DNA of 40,227 nt, taken from positions 1 to 40,227 of the forward strand of contig DDTM01000066.1 of assembly GCA_002344075.1 (NCBI GenBank). The letters are read 5' to 3'. Shown one piece after another: positions 31,963 to 40,227 of this stretch. A model generated the notes under the pieces. The model saw nothing but the letters and a program-made list of their open reading frames with translations, was not told where the DNA came from and searched no databases. The stretch comes from Bacteroidetes bacterium UBA2364. GTDB taxonomy: Bacteria > Bacteroidota > Rhodothermia > Rhodothermales > UBA2364. The number at the start of each line of letters is the position of its first letter. Within the stretch, counting starts at the first letter, position 1. Made by a program: the position numbers and the translations under genes.

Positions 31963-34449
31963 ATGAAAAAGTTGCGATATACCTTCCTTGTTGTGATTGC
32001 ATTGCTCCTGTGCAATCCGGTTGCCGATTCGGTTCTGGCCCAACAACGCGCCACAGACACCGCCTCCGCTTCCGATCCTCTCGAACAAGCACGGCAATTT
32101 ATCCGAAAAAAACGATATGCCGATGCCTATGACCTACTCCAATCTGTACGGGAACAATATGGCAACCAGCACGAGTGGATGCGGCTCTCCATAGAGGCCG
32201 ATGATTACTTTGTTCGTGCGAAGGGGCGTTCACTACTTTTCCCGATAGACCGCCTCACCTACAAAGTCCGGGTAACGCCTAATGACAGCAAAACCCGTTA
32301 CGAGTTGGTGGATGCGCTCATGCAGGCTGGCCGGTTTTATGAAGCCGAAGAGTTCTTAGAAGGCCAGCGCTATATAAATGCGCAAGACCCAGAGTACCTC
32401 CGTAGAAAAAATGACATGGCTTCCCGTAAAGCAAGCCTCACGGCACAAAAGATTGCCCAACTTCAAGCTAAGGCCGATGCCAATCCTAGAGATGGGCAAG
32501 CCTTGAGGGAATTGGCGTATTTCCAAGCAGTGAGTGGAAATCGGGAGGCTGCAATTACCACCTATCAACGGGCACTTACGGTAAGTAGTGATCCTGAATT
32601 GCGGTTTGAATATGCAGATTTGTTGATGTCTATGGAGAAGTATGACATGGCGTTACCAGAAGTGGAAGCGTTGATTGCAGCTCGGCCCTCCAACTTGAAG
32701 TACAAAAATCTTTATGCATCTATCACGTTGTTTAGTGGCAAGGTAACTGACCGTACCGAACAATACCTGAACGAGTCGCTTCAGCGGGAGTCTTGTAATG
32801 TGGATATTCTTGCCAACATGTCGCTCCTTAAGGTGTATCAAGGCAAACTCGACGAGGCGGATCAGTACGCACGTCGGGCACAAACCTGTGTAGGTTCGGG
32901 CTTTAATAGTCGCCTGGAACAATTAGACGCCCTCATTGCCGAGAGTAAGCGTACAGGACGAGTGGGTTTTGGTGCCGCAGCACGGTATAGTGCGGATCTG
33001 GAGCGGGCACGCCAGTTGTATCGCGAGCAAAAATACTTTGATGCCGCAGATGCTTTCGAGATGTACTTCCGCAAAGGCGGTCCGGTAAAAAAAGAAATCC
33101 TTGCGGAAATGGCGAATGCCATTGCAGACGGTGGAGATCCCGAATCTGCCATTGGGGTGCTGCAACGGGCACTGGTTGAAGAATATGATCCGGCGCTGGT
33201 ATTGCGTGTTGCCCAGCTACGCTACGATATGAATGACTTTGCCGGAACCATTGCGGTTTTAGAAGAACTGATGGATCGTGGTCATAAAAGTACAGGGGCT
33301 TACCGCCTATTGGGAGATGCGTATGCAAAAGCCAGATGGTTTGGGAAGTCTCGTGAGGCTTATAATATGGCCTTGGCACTTTCACCCGATGACCCAGACC
33401 TACGCCAGCGGATTACATGGGCCACACCCGGCGTTGGCAAAAGTGGATCTTACAATTATGCCGCTCTTTTGATTCCTTTTGTGCGTGGTATCAGCGCCAA
33501 GGGTTTTGAAACCAGCTACGATGCCCTCGCCATGGGGGTCAGCTCTCAGATCACGCTCCCGATCCCGATCGTTCTAACCGCAGGCTTTACTTCGGGCGGA
33601 AACAAAGGTACGGCCTTCCAGTCGCGCCCGGGTATCAGTGATCCTGTAAAGAACCCAGACGGGGATAAGCCTTTAGGTTATGGCGATACATGGTACAACC
33701 AAGTCTCTCTTGGGGCTTTTATTGACCTGACCAAGCCGGAGCCATATCGTTTTTATGGCCATAACTACACCAATCGAATTGCAGCGGAAGGCGGTATTGT
33801 GGATTATGCAGGGGGCCGGACGGCGCCTTTTGGCGCACTCCGCTATTATCACCAGACGAAAAATGTCTTTCGGCTATCGCTGGGAGCAGAACGTCAGGAA
33901 GGTGCAACCGCACTTTGGTCTCCTGCCGGCGCCCAAAATGAGTTGGTGCTAAACCAGATTGGTGGTGATTTGGGTACACCACATGGCCAGAAGTTACTTT
34001 TTAATGCTTCTTATCAGTACAATGTGGTAAAAGACAAGTTTGGTGAAAACAAAGGAATGGCGATTGGCGGCGATTTGGGATATAAGACCTTCCGCAACTC
34101 ATGGATTGGAGCCAGCTACTATACCATCAACTACGATAATAAGGTAAACTTCTATTTTTCGCCCACAAATTGGTCGTACCAAGAAGTTATGGCATGGCTC
34201 TTGCATGAACGAGAAATGGCGGAAAAGTATTACGTCCGCTTTAAAGTAGGACCGGGGATGTTGTTAAATAACGACTTTGCCTTCGGACGTGGCGAATTGG
34301 ATATTATCTACAAGTTTGCTCCGAATATTGGAATTGGCCTTATGGGTCGTGTTACCCAGTCTTTCCGCTATCGTAATAAACTGGAAACAAACCCATACAA
34401 TACCTATCAGATTTTGGTAGGCGGTGTTAATTTCTACTGGACACTCTGA
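31963..34449 (+). CDS. TPR and outer-membrane beta-barrel protein, exopolysaccharide export (PgaA/BcsC/PelB-like)
   Basis: 828 residues from the ATG at 31963, chosen because it begins a classical signal peptide (MKKLRYTFLVVIALLLCNP, cut near VLAQ). Residues about 30-490 hold TPR-like repeats (ARQFIRKKRYADAYDLLQSV, AITTYQRALTVSSDPELRFE, YAKARWFGKSREAYNMALAL). From about 500 on, alternating hydrophobic strands with Gly/Asn turns look like a beta-barrel (ALRYYHQTKNVFRLSLGAE, NFYFSPTNWSYQEVMAWLL) and the chain ends in the aromatic-rich VGGVNFYWTL. TPR plus barrel is the layout of outer-membrane secretins for synthase-made polysaccharides: PgaA, BcsC, and PelB. The polymer should cross the outer membrane here. 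It is co-directional with the GT2 gene, but a terminator lies between them. Confidence 0.78.
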   Translation: MKKLRYTFLVVIALLLCNPVADSVLAQQRATDTASASDPLEQARQFIRKKRYADAYDLLQSVREQYGNQHEWMRLSIEADDYFVRAKGRSLLFPIDRLTYKVRVTPNDSKTRYELVDALMQAGRFYEAEEFLEGQRYINAQDPEYLRRKNDMASRKASLTAQKIAQLQAKADANPRDGQALRELAYFQAVSGNREAAITTYQRALTVSSDPELRFEYADLLMSMEKYDMALPEVEALIAARPSNLKYKNLYASITLFSGKVTDRTEQYLNESLQRESCNVDILANMSLLKVYQGKLDEADQYARRAQTCVGSGFNSRLEQLDALIAESKRTGRVGFGAAARYSADLERARQLYREQKYFDAADAFEMYFRKGGPVKKEILAEMANAIADGGDPESAIGVLQRALVEEYDPALVLRVAQLRYDMNDFAGTIAVLEELMDRGHKSTGAYRLLGDAYAKARWFGKSREAYNMALALSPDDPDLRQRITWATPGVGKSGSYNYAALLIPFVRGISAKGFETSYDALAMGVSSQITLPIPIVLTAGFTSGGNKGTAFQSRPGISDPVKNPDGDKPLGYGDTWYNQVSLGAFIDLTKPEPYRFYGHNYTNRIAAEGGIVDYAGGRTAPFGALRYYHQTKNVFRLSLGAERQEGATALWSPAGAQNELVLNQIGGDLGTPHGQKLLFNASYQYNVVKDKFGENKGMAIGGDLGYKTFRNSWIGASYYTINYDNKVNFYFSPTNWSYQEVMAWLLHEREMAEKYYVRFKVGPGMLLNNDFAFGRGELDIIYKFAPNIGIGLMGRVTQSFRYRNKLETNPYNTYQILVGGVNFYWTL

Positions 34450-34499
34450 GACACCAGTCTTCAGGGTTTCCCCCTGCCATTAAGTTTAAATCGAAACCA

Positions 34500-34526
34500 G
34501 GCAGACCCATAAAGTCTGCCTTTTTT
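34500..34526 (+). terminator. Strong Rho-independent terminator inside the exopolysaccharide cluster
   Basis: GGCAGAC (34500-34506) and GTCTGCC (34514-34520) pair perfectly around a 7-base loop, followed by six T's. It stands 51 bp after the TPR/barrel stop and 18 bp before the GT2 ATG. It would end or attenuate the upstream transcript. Confidence 0.88.
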
Positions 34527-34544
34527 ATTCCGCTCGAAGACCAG

Positions 34545-36014
34545 ATGAAACCACCATCCTCCGAAAAGCCTTTATCCCCGAAACGTCCTCCCGGTCCACC
34601 ACCGGAGTTGGTCTACACGGCTTTTGATCCATTGGTGGTCCCGCAATACGAACCCCTTAAACCAGAGCGTCCGTCTGCATGGTGGTTTGGGTTTATGGTC
34701 TTGGCCTTGGTCTTGGTAGTGGTGGCGCTGTTTTTGTTAATTCAAAATCCTGTTTTACCTGTTTTGGGGTATCGGTTGTTTGCCGATCAGGCAGTTCTGA
34801 CATGGTCTGGATTGGTTGTACAGGCATCCACATATGTGTTGGTGGTTTTTTTGTTGGTTGTTGTGGCACGCTACACCTTTCAGATGTTATTTGCGCTATT
34901 CTACATGATCCGCTATACGTTCCGGTATGGTCAAAAGCGAAGTACTTTTACGCCACCCATTTCGGTGGTAGTACCTGCCTACAACGAAGAAAAACTCATC
35001 CGTCAAACCCTGCTTTCTTTGTTATCGCTAGACTATCCAGAATACGAAGTCATCATTGTGGATGATGGTTCGCAAGACAATACCGCCCGAATCGTGGAAC
35101 GTGTGTTGGGAAAACACGGGAATGCGACACTACGGCTTGTTACAAAACCAAATGGCGGCAAAGCTTCGGCACTGAATGCGGGGATACAGGTGGCGAAATA
35201 TGATTTTGTCTTATGTGCAGACGGTGACTCCAATCTTGCCCCAGAGACATTACGCATGGCCGTTCGACATATGGAAGATCCTAAAATTGGGGCTGTAGCC
35301 GGAAATGTTAAAGTCCTAAATCGTAATACATGGTGGACCACCTTCCAAGCACTGGAATATGTAGAAGGCCTAAATCTAACCCGAACGGCCCAAAGTTTTT
35401 TCAGGTTGGTCAACATTGTACCCGGCCCGGTTGGGCTTTTCCGAAAAACTACCATCGAAAAAGTAGGCTGGTATAGTTCCGATACCTTTGCCGAAGACTG
35501 CGATATCACTTTGAAGATGCTGCGACAAGGCTGGCAAGTGGTTTATGAACCAATGGCCATTTCTTGGACGGAAGCGCCCAACACCATTTCATCCCTCATG
35601 AAACAGCGTTATCGTTGGACACGAGGTATCCTGCAAGCGATTCGCAAAAACCGTCACCAGAAATGGTCTAATTTTGGTGCATGGTTACAAATGTGGTTGG
35701 TGATCTTTGAGGCTTTTGTCTGGCCATTCGCGAATGTATTTGCAACGGTCTATTTTATCTATGTGGCATTTGCCTATAGCATTGCCTATTATTTGCTCTA
35801 TTGGTGGTTGGGCCTCACCTTGTTGGATATGGCGATGGCCCTTTGTGCTGTTGCAGCCGAGAAGGAGGAAATTCGTTTGGTATGGTATGCTGTTTTTTAT
35901 CGCATCTTCTTTGTTTTGGTGATAGATATTTGCAAAATCTTGGCGACCATCGAGGAGTTATTGGGCATTCGGATGGGATGGGGTAAACTGGAGCGGATTG
36001 GTGTCCGCGTGTAG
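34545..36014 (+). CDS. Processive family 2 glycosyltransferase, membrane polysaccharide synthase
   Basis: 489 residues. A proline-rich cytoplasmic N-terminus (1-44) leads to hydrophobic segments at about 47-67 and 90-122. The GT-A domain follows: VVVPAYNEE, VDDGS (D173, D174), ADGDS (D226, D228), AEDCD (E317, D318) and QRYRW (Q354-W358). D, DxD, ED and QxxRW together mark processive synthases that build and thread a polymer through the membrane (BcsA, PgaC/IcaA, hyaluronan synthase). C-terminal membrane segments lie at about 385-475. There is no PilZ domain, so c-di-GMP control, if any, must come from a partner such as the 30363 protein. The donor sugar cannot be told. It starts 18 bp after a terminator, so it may have its own promoter. 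Confidence 0.9.
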   Translation: MKPPSSEKPLSPKRPPGPPPELVYTAFDPLVVPQYEPLKPERPSAWWFGFMVLALVLVVVALFLLIQNPVLPVLGYRLFADQAVLTWSGLVVQASTYVLVVFLLVVVARYTFQMLFALFYMIRYTFRYGQKRSTFTPPISVVVPAYNEEKLIRQTLLSLLSLDYPEYEVIIVDDGSQDNTARIVERVLGKHGNATLRLVTKPNGGKASALNAGIQVAKYDFVLCADGDSNLAPETLRMAVRHMEDPKIGAVAGNVKVLNRNTWWTTFQALEYVEGLNLTRTAQSFFRLVNIVPGPVGLFRKTTIEKVGWYSSDTFAEDCDITLKMLRQGWQVVYEPMAISWTEAPNTISSLMKQRYRWTRGILQAIRKNRHQKWSNFGAWLQMWLVIFEAFVWPFANVFATVYFIYVAFAYSIAYYLLYWWLGLTLLDMAMALCAVAAEKEEIRLVWYAVFYRIFFVLVIDICKILATIEELLGIRMGWGKLERIGVRV

Positions 36015-36370
36015 TATTTTTGTGTATGCTCTCTCTGACAAACAGGACTCTTTTCGGCTCTTCTCAAAAGCGACGTTTTTAATATGGATCAACTTTTTAG
36101 CAAGATGCTTGATGCCTGTTTAAAAAAACACGGTGAATATTGGGTTTTAGGCACGCTGTTTGCAATTTAAGAACTATACATCCCAGACAAGTATTCGGTA
36201 CGACTCTAAATACAAAGAGGATATCGAGGCTTGTGACGTAAAAAGTTATATTCATAAAACTTAAATCGCCTTTCGCCTGCTTTTGACGGAACCAAAAAAC
36301 GGATTGGCGATACATAAAAAATGGAACCACGCTCCTTCTGTGTGCCCACCATTCAATCTGTTTTACTGCT
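36015..36370. other. 356-bp gap inside the exopolysaccharide cluster
   Basis: No supported gene. A short frame from the ATG at 36084 to 36170 would encode 28 residues (MDQLFSKMLDACLKKHGEYW and on), but has no ribosome-binding site or family match, so I do not call it. The DNA is more AT-rich than the flanking genes. It may hold a promoter for 36371. Confidence 0.5.
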
Positions 36371-37378
36371 ATGGAAGCCCAAAGCCTGACAATCATTACG
36401 ACCATTATTCTAGTGCTGATGCTGGGAACGCTGATTTTCAGTTTTGTACAGTATTGGCTGCACCGTATCCGCGAGCGTCAGGCACGCAAAGATGAGGAGG
36501 CGCTTCGTCAGATTGGGCCTCCAAAACCATATGTACTAGCCGAGGCCGCAACCACGACTACAGCCAAACAAACCGTTCCGCCACCAGTTCCGGTTACACC
36601 TAAGCCCATTACGAAGCCGCTGCACAAAGCCCTCGCTTCTCAAAACGAGGTCCCAACAGCCGAGATACCTGTGCCCAAAAAAGAGAAAACACCTTTTACT
36701 GTCACCATGCTGGAACCTCCAACCGGAGAGCGAAAGGCTACAGAAACACCTTTTTCCGAAAAAATCCTACACGAACCTGTCTCAAAAACAATGGTTTCGG
36801 ACGTGCCGGAAAATAGACAGCCTGAAATTAAAGAGAACATTGGTCTATCCAGTAGCAAGACAGAACCCCTTGAGACTATCGCCAAAGACAAAGAGGAAAT
36901 CATAACCGTACCTCAGGAAACTTTGTTGTCAGAGGTGAAGGATATCCCTCAAGTAATGCTACCAGATATGCCAACCACAGAACGGAGCATAGACGAGGTC
37001 TTTACGCCGCCTGTTTTAAGCGTGAGTCCAGAACCGCAGACCGGAGATGGTGTTTATACGGGTGGCGACTCGGCTGGCAATTTACATAAATTCGAAGATC
37101 TGGTAGGGCCAGAGCCTTTGGTATTAGAATCCATCGGTTTGTCGGATGTTCAAGCGGCTTCTCCTCTAACGCCGTCCAAGCATCTTCTATTTATGGTACC
37201 AGTAGAGCTTTCGGCCATGCGGCCACGTATGACCATTGCACGTCCTGCGCCGAAGAAAAAGGCCATACTGCCCACCCCAAAACCTCAGCCGATAACCCAA
37301 CCTCCTCCAAAGAACATGTCCTCTACTCCCCCCCAATCCGTACTTCCGCGCCGAGATGAAAAGCCGGAATGGAACTGA
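36371..37378 (+). CDS. Single-pass membrane protein with long disordered tail
   Basis: 335 residues, not recognised. Residues about 6-29 form one membrane segment (LTIITTIILVLMLGTLIFSF), followed at once by a basic stretch (HRIRERQARK). By the positive-inside rule the long tail faces the cytoplasm. The remaining 290 residues are low in hydrophobics and rich in Pro, Thr, Lys and Glu (VPPPVPVTPKPITKP; KKKAILPTPKPQP), with no globular domain visible except perhaps the motif KHLLFMVPVELSAMRPRMT near 275-295. It lies 21 bp upstream of the NodB-like gene. A possible role is a membrane tether for the cytoplasmic KaiC/GGDEF protein, as BcsF does for BcsE in cellulose systems, but this is inference. 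TonB-like proline-rich spacers are the alternative reading. Confidence 0.7.
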   Translation: MEAQSLTIITTIILVLMLGTLIFSFVQYWLHRIRERQARKDEEALRQIGPPKPYVLAEAATTTTAKQTVPPPVPVTPKPITKPLHKALASQNEVPTAEIPVPKKEKTPFTVTMLEPPTGERKATETPFSEKILHEPVSKTMVSDVPENRQPEIKENIGLSSSKTEPLETIAKDKEEIITVPQETLLSEVKDIPQVMLPDMPTTERSIDEVFTPPVLSVSPEPQTGDGVYTGGDSAGNLHKFEDLVGPEPLVLESIGLSDVQAASPLTPSKHLLFMVPVELSAMRPRMTIARPAPKKKAILPTPKPQPITQPPPKNMSSTPPQSVLPRRDEKPEWN

Positions 37379-37398
37379 AATTGTAGGAAAATTGCCCT

Positions 37399-39678
37399 AT
37401 GCTGTATCACCCTGCACGCATCAATTTGTTGTGGTTGGTTTTGTTTTCGCTCTTTTTTGTAATAGCAGGCGGATTTGTTTTTTTTCAGTTGATTGAAAGT
37501 ACCATCGGGGGGCCATCGGACCTGAAAAGGCTGCTCCCAGTCCGGCGTCCACCCCTACGTGTAGCCATTCTCAAAAGCGACTATACGGCACAAGTTCATA
37601 ATATTCTTCAATTTAGCGGTTCTGGTATTCGATGGCGCGATACCACGGTCGCCCAATGGCAACACCTGCTTCAGATCCGCAACCAAGGCGCTTATCCGCT
37701 TACGGATGAGAATATCGAAGATGGGCAACTGATGGATAACGATGGAAATCCAAGATGGGAAATGTTGATCTTGCCTTCGGTACGGGCCTTGAGCGATGAG
37801 GAGACCGCACAAATCCGACGTTTCATGAACAATGGCGGAACGGTGGTGGCAACTTGGGCCTTGGGTCTGTATAAGCCAGATGGTTCTTGGCGCGGCTGGG
37901 GGTTTATGGAAGACTTGTTTGGTATCAATATTTCTGGATTTGTTGCGCCGGGTGCTGCAAGTCATAGGGTAACACAGGAAATGATTTCTGGACGGACCAA
38001 GCCCGGTTTATACCTAAAATCTGTGGACGCAACAACCTATCCAAATGCACAAAACACCTCTTTGAAAGAATTGGATGGCTATAAATGGATTTCGTCTCAA
38101 CTGCCCAATGGGCTGGCAAAAGACTACGTGGTTGCGGATACCTTTACCTCGGTACAAGTCAATAATAAAGGTAAACGCACGCGCATTCCATCGGTATCCG
38201 TTACACGCTACGAGTGGGCGGGGGGCAATCCAGCAAAGCCCCGTATTTTGCCCGGTTCCGAGAAAGGTTTTCGTAATTTTACCGTCCGGCCAGAAACACC
38301 CGTAACCCATAGCATTCCCGCAGGTTATCGCATTCGGGTCGGGACCTATGACCGCCCCATTATGTTTCGTCCGGTGCGGAAACAAACAACGATTGCGGGG
38401 TATTGGTATGACCACCAGTTGGAAGACCGTCCCGCTCGTGTTGCCATAGAAGAATCTGCCGGAATGGTTATTGGAACCTATGGAAACGGACGTTTTGTAT
38501 ATCTGGGCCACGAATTGGCCGCAATGGGAGGCAAAGATAAACAACTCGGGTTTGATCCCAAAGACGCCAAAGTGCTGGAGTATCTGTTCAATAACATCAT
38601 TGATTGGCTTACCCGAAAACCCATTGCATGGGCCTCTGTTTGGCCATTTGGTTACGAAGCGGCAGCATCCATTATGACCATTGCCGATGACAGCCCGCTG
38701 AAGTTGTCGTATATGCAAGAGGTACTCTATAGCGAAAACGTGCGAGGAACTTATTTTCTGGACGCAAACGACCTACGGGCGCCAGATAATTTCCTGAACA
38801 ACCTCCGCCAAACGGGTGATATTGGCCTATGGGATAATACAGGAAACCCAAGAGCGATTCAGGCATTGTTAGGGCCTAAAAAAGTTGAATTGGAAACAAA
38901 AACGTTCAAACAACCCATCTGGGGCGTTTTTTTTTCGCACATGCCCAGTTTAGGGAATCTATCGGCTGCACAAGAAGCCGGTTATCGCTATACCGTTTCG
39001 GCTGCGCCCGATCGGAGCCTACAGCCAATTGGGCCTGAAAAACCATTTGCAAGATTAGTGCAAGTGTATAAATCGGGCAGGACAGGAACCGAAACCCTGC
39101 TCGCTGGGGCACGCGGTGCATTGGGCGTGGAAAGCGGCCTGCTCTCCGAAGCCGAACGCATCCGGATGGATGGTGGTCTATATCCAGTCTTGTTCCGTAC
39201 CTCCGATTTGGAAAACAATGGATTCTTAAGCGGAGTCCGTGGAGCCATCCGTACCATGCAGGCAAAGCGGTTTTGGTTTGTAAGCGGCCTGAGATTGGCT
39301 ACATGGATGAATGCCCGTGAACGGGTACGAACCACCATTCGACAAACCAGTGATGAACGATTTGTGGTACAGATCTCGAACGACTCTAACTTGGCAATAG
39401 ATAGCCTTGCGCTGTACATCTGGTTGCCTCGCTCCTATGATGCCGAAAATCAGCGCATCACCATCCGACCCGAAACCATACGTATGGAAAACTTGATGGA
39501 GACCATGAAAGGGGTAAAAACAGAATTGGTAGCGGGTAAGGATTTTGCCATCGTCAACGAGGCAAGTACCCAACTCCGCCTTCGTATCCGCCACCTAAAG
39601 CCCAATCAGTACAATGTTTTTCAGGTAGATGTAACACCTCGGAAAACACCCCGCGTCAAAACATGGTGGCGGTTTTAA
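37399..39678 (+). CDS. Membrane-anchored GATase-like/NodB-like protein with lost metal site
   Basis: 759 residues. One membrane segment near residues 9-31 anchors a large periplasmic part. Residues about 52-175 resemble a GATase1/beta-galactosidase-trimerisation type Rossmann fold (LRVAILKSDY, EMLILPSVRALSDEETAQIRRFMNNGGTVVATW), returning at about 350-405 (GNGRFVYLGHEL). Residues about 418-640 look like a NodB polysaccharide-deacetylase fold: SIMTIADDSP (D430, D431), YFLDANDL, and IGLWDNTGNP at 475-484. In active NodB enzymes a HxxxH pair sits at this last motif; here it is W478 and G482. The metal site is therefore probably gone, and the protein may bind polymer instead of deacetylating it. 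The C-terminal 120 residues look like a beta-sandwich. Position and architecture suggest a role like PelA or PgaB. A terminator follows. Confidence 0.72.
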   Translation: MLYHPARINLLWLVLFSLFFVIAGGFVFFQLIESTIGGPSDLKRLLPVRRPPLRVAILKSDYTAQVHNILQFSGSGIRWRDTTVAQWQHLLQIRNQGAYPLTDENIEDGQLMDNDGNPRWEMLILPSVRALSDEETAQIRRFMNNGGTVVATWALGLYKPDGSWRGWGFMEDLFGINISGFVAPGAASHRVTQEMISGRTKPGLYLKSVDATTYPNAQNTSLKELDGYKWISSQLPNGLAKDYVVADTFTSVQVNNKGKRTRIPSVSVTRYEWAGGNPAKPRILPGSEKGFRNFTVRPETPVTHSIPAGYRIRVGTYDRPIMFRPVRKQTTIAGYWYDHQLEDRPARVAIEESAGMVIGTYGNGRFVYLGHELAAMGGKDKQLGFDPKDAKVLEYLFNNIIDWLTRKPIAWASVWPFGYEAAASIMTIADDSPLKLSYMQEVLYSENVRGTYFLDANDLRAPDNFLNNLRQTGDIGLWDNTGNPRAIQALLGPKKVELETKTFKQPIWGVFFSHMPSLGNLSAAQEAGYRYTVSAAPDRSLQPIGPEKPFARLVQVYKSGRTGTETLLAGARGALGVESGLLSEAERIRMDGGLYPVLFRTSDLENNGFLSGVRGAIRTMQAKRFWFVSGLRLATWMNARERVRTTIRQTSDERFVVQISNDSNLAIDSLALYIWLPRSYDAENQRITIRPETIRMENLMETMKGVKTELVAGKDFAIVNEASTQLRLRIRHLKPNQYNVFQVDVTPRKTPRVKTWWRF

Positions 39679-39711
39679 ACAACCTACTTACATAAAGCGG
39701 TTGTTTTTTTT
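39677..39711 (+). terminator. Rho-independent terminator ending the exopolysaccharide cluster
   Basis: AAACAACC (39677-39684) pairs with GGTTGTTT (39699-39706) around a 14-base loop, with a run of eight T's from 39704. It starts at the stop codon of the 37399 gene. Confidence 0.8.
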
Positions 39712-39861
39712 GCATGAAAATGGATCAAACGGGCAACATATAAGGGAAAATCGTAAAACTTTACCCATCTTTTCTCGATCTGTAAAACCTGAATTGGAAT
39801 GATGTCGTCCTGCATTTTCTGCTGAACCGAAGAACACGCCCAGATTCCTTAATGGCGTAAA

Positions 39862-40227
39862 TTATTCTTTCTTAACAAAAACCTTTTTTTCTCGGTCAAA
39901 CACAAAGGTTTCCTGAATAGGTGTTAAAGATAACCCATATTTAAAGATATGAATTTGGAAGGGGCTACCTGCTTCGGCATAATAACTTCCTTTATAAAAA
40001 GTAGCCTTGTTTTCTTTTAAACACGCCCTTGAGATCTCGGGATCTATATTAATAATTTCCTCTAATACTTTACTCACCTGAAGTTTGGTATCTACACGAT
40101 AAATATGCAAGCGACTTACCTCTAAACAAGGAAAACGATGTCTGTCTCCGTCGTAGCCTTTTGTTTTGACCATATAAAACTGAGAAGAATCCGCACGAAT
40201 AGGCGTTACCGATTCTATAAGTCCAAT
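39862..40227 (-). CDS. C-terminal part of an unknown protein (runs off right edge)
   Basis: The frame is open from the right edge to a stop at 39862, giving the last 121 residues. An internal ATG at 40173 exists, but the frame continues upstream with protein-like sequence (IESVTPIRADSSQFY), so the true start is probably off-window. The sequence is mixed polar with aromatic residues (FYKGSYYAEAGSPFQIHIF) and ends in lysines and Glu (REKKVFVKKE). No family was recognised, and no membrane segment or signal is visible in this part. Its end faces the terminator of the exopolysaccharide cluster, about 150 bp away. The composition is somewhat more AT-rich than its neighbours. Confidence 0.6.
   Translation of the reverse strand: MGLIESVTPIRADSSQFYMVKTKGYDGDRHRFPCLEVSRLHIYRVDTKLQVSKVLEEIINIDPEISRACLKENKATFYKGSYYAEAGSPFQIHIFKYGLSLTPIQETFVFDREKKVFVKKE

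Noticed and set aside
36097..36405. 102-codon minus-strand frame in the gap before 36371
   Set aside because: Overlaps the start of the 36371 gene, has no family match and poor composition.
38014..38718. 234-codon minus-strand frame inside the NodB-like gene
   Set aside because: Antisense shadow; the plus-strand frame is continuous for 759 residues with a membrane anchor and recognisable fold motifs.
1..40227. CRISPR array, insertion sequence or prophage
   Set aside because: No regularly spaced repeats, transposase, integrase or phage structural gene was seen on either strand.

Overview
The window looks like chromosomal DNA of a free-living member of the Bacteroidota/Rhodothermota (FCB) group. 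The evidence is indirect but consistent. The F1 genes atpD-atpC stand alone, away from the rest of the ATP synthase. Rho carries a long charged N-terminal insertion. There is a PorW/SprE-like TPR lipoprotein and a TonB C-terminal domain. Lipoproteins are frequent, and most starts lack a clear Shine-Dalgarno sequence. I saw no phage genes, transposase, CRISPR array, rRNA or tRNA. The species cannot be named from this alone.

Layout. 1-706: start of a secreted protein running off the left edge (-). 707-1330: AT-rich spacer with a 26-bp direct repeat, each copy holding a perfect DnaA box. 1331-3360 (+): a phosphate-binding-protein/OmpA fusion overlapping aat. 3632-7829 (-): a PKMT-like methyltransferase, a cysteine desulfurase, an M20 amidohydrolase and a small coiled-coil membrane protein. 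7937-10822 (-): PorW/SprE-like lipoprotein ending in a TonB_C domain. 11114-13760 (-): clpX, yqaA-like and yihY-like genes, almost abutting. 13947-20405 (+): rRNA m5C methyltransferase, folC, rho, pdxH, purB. 20413-23503 (-): a large unknown protein followed by anmK. 23621-23974 (-): a cysteine-free CsoR-family protein. 24312-26289 (+): atpD-atpC. 26523-27947 (-): GH13 lipoprotein. 28198-30034 (+): beta-propeller lipoprotein and a methyltransferase. 30363-39678 (+): five genes that look like a synthase-dependent exopolysaccharide machine. 39862-40227 (-): end of an unknown gene.

The most interesting region is 30363-39678. It encodes a KaiC/RecA-like protein with a degenerate Walker A joined by a proline-rich linker to a degenerate GGDEF-like domain that keeps an RxxD I-site at the canonical spacing. 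Next come a TPR/outer-membrane-barrel protein of PgaA/BcsC/PelB architecture, a processive membrane GT2 synthase with no PilZ domain, a single-pass protein with a long disordered (probably cytoplasmic) tail, and a membrane-anchored GATase-like/NodB-like protein that has lost its metal-binding histidines. The architecture parallels cellulose, PNAG and Pel export but matches none of them. I infer a c-di-GMP-responsive exopolysaccharide system in which the first protein acts like BcsE.

Other points worth a second look are the PorW-TonB_C fusion, the CsoR homologue with no copper ligands, the PBP-OmpA fusion, the DnaA-box repeats, and a perfect terminator inside the exopolysaccharide locus.
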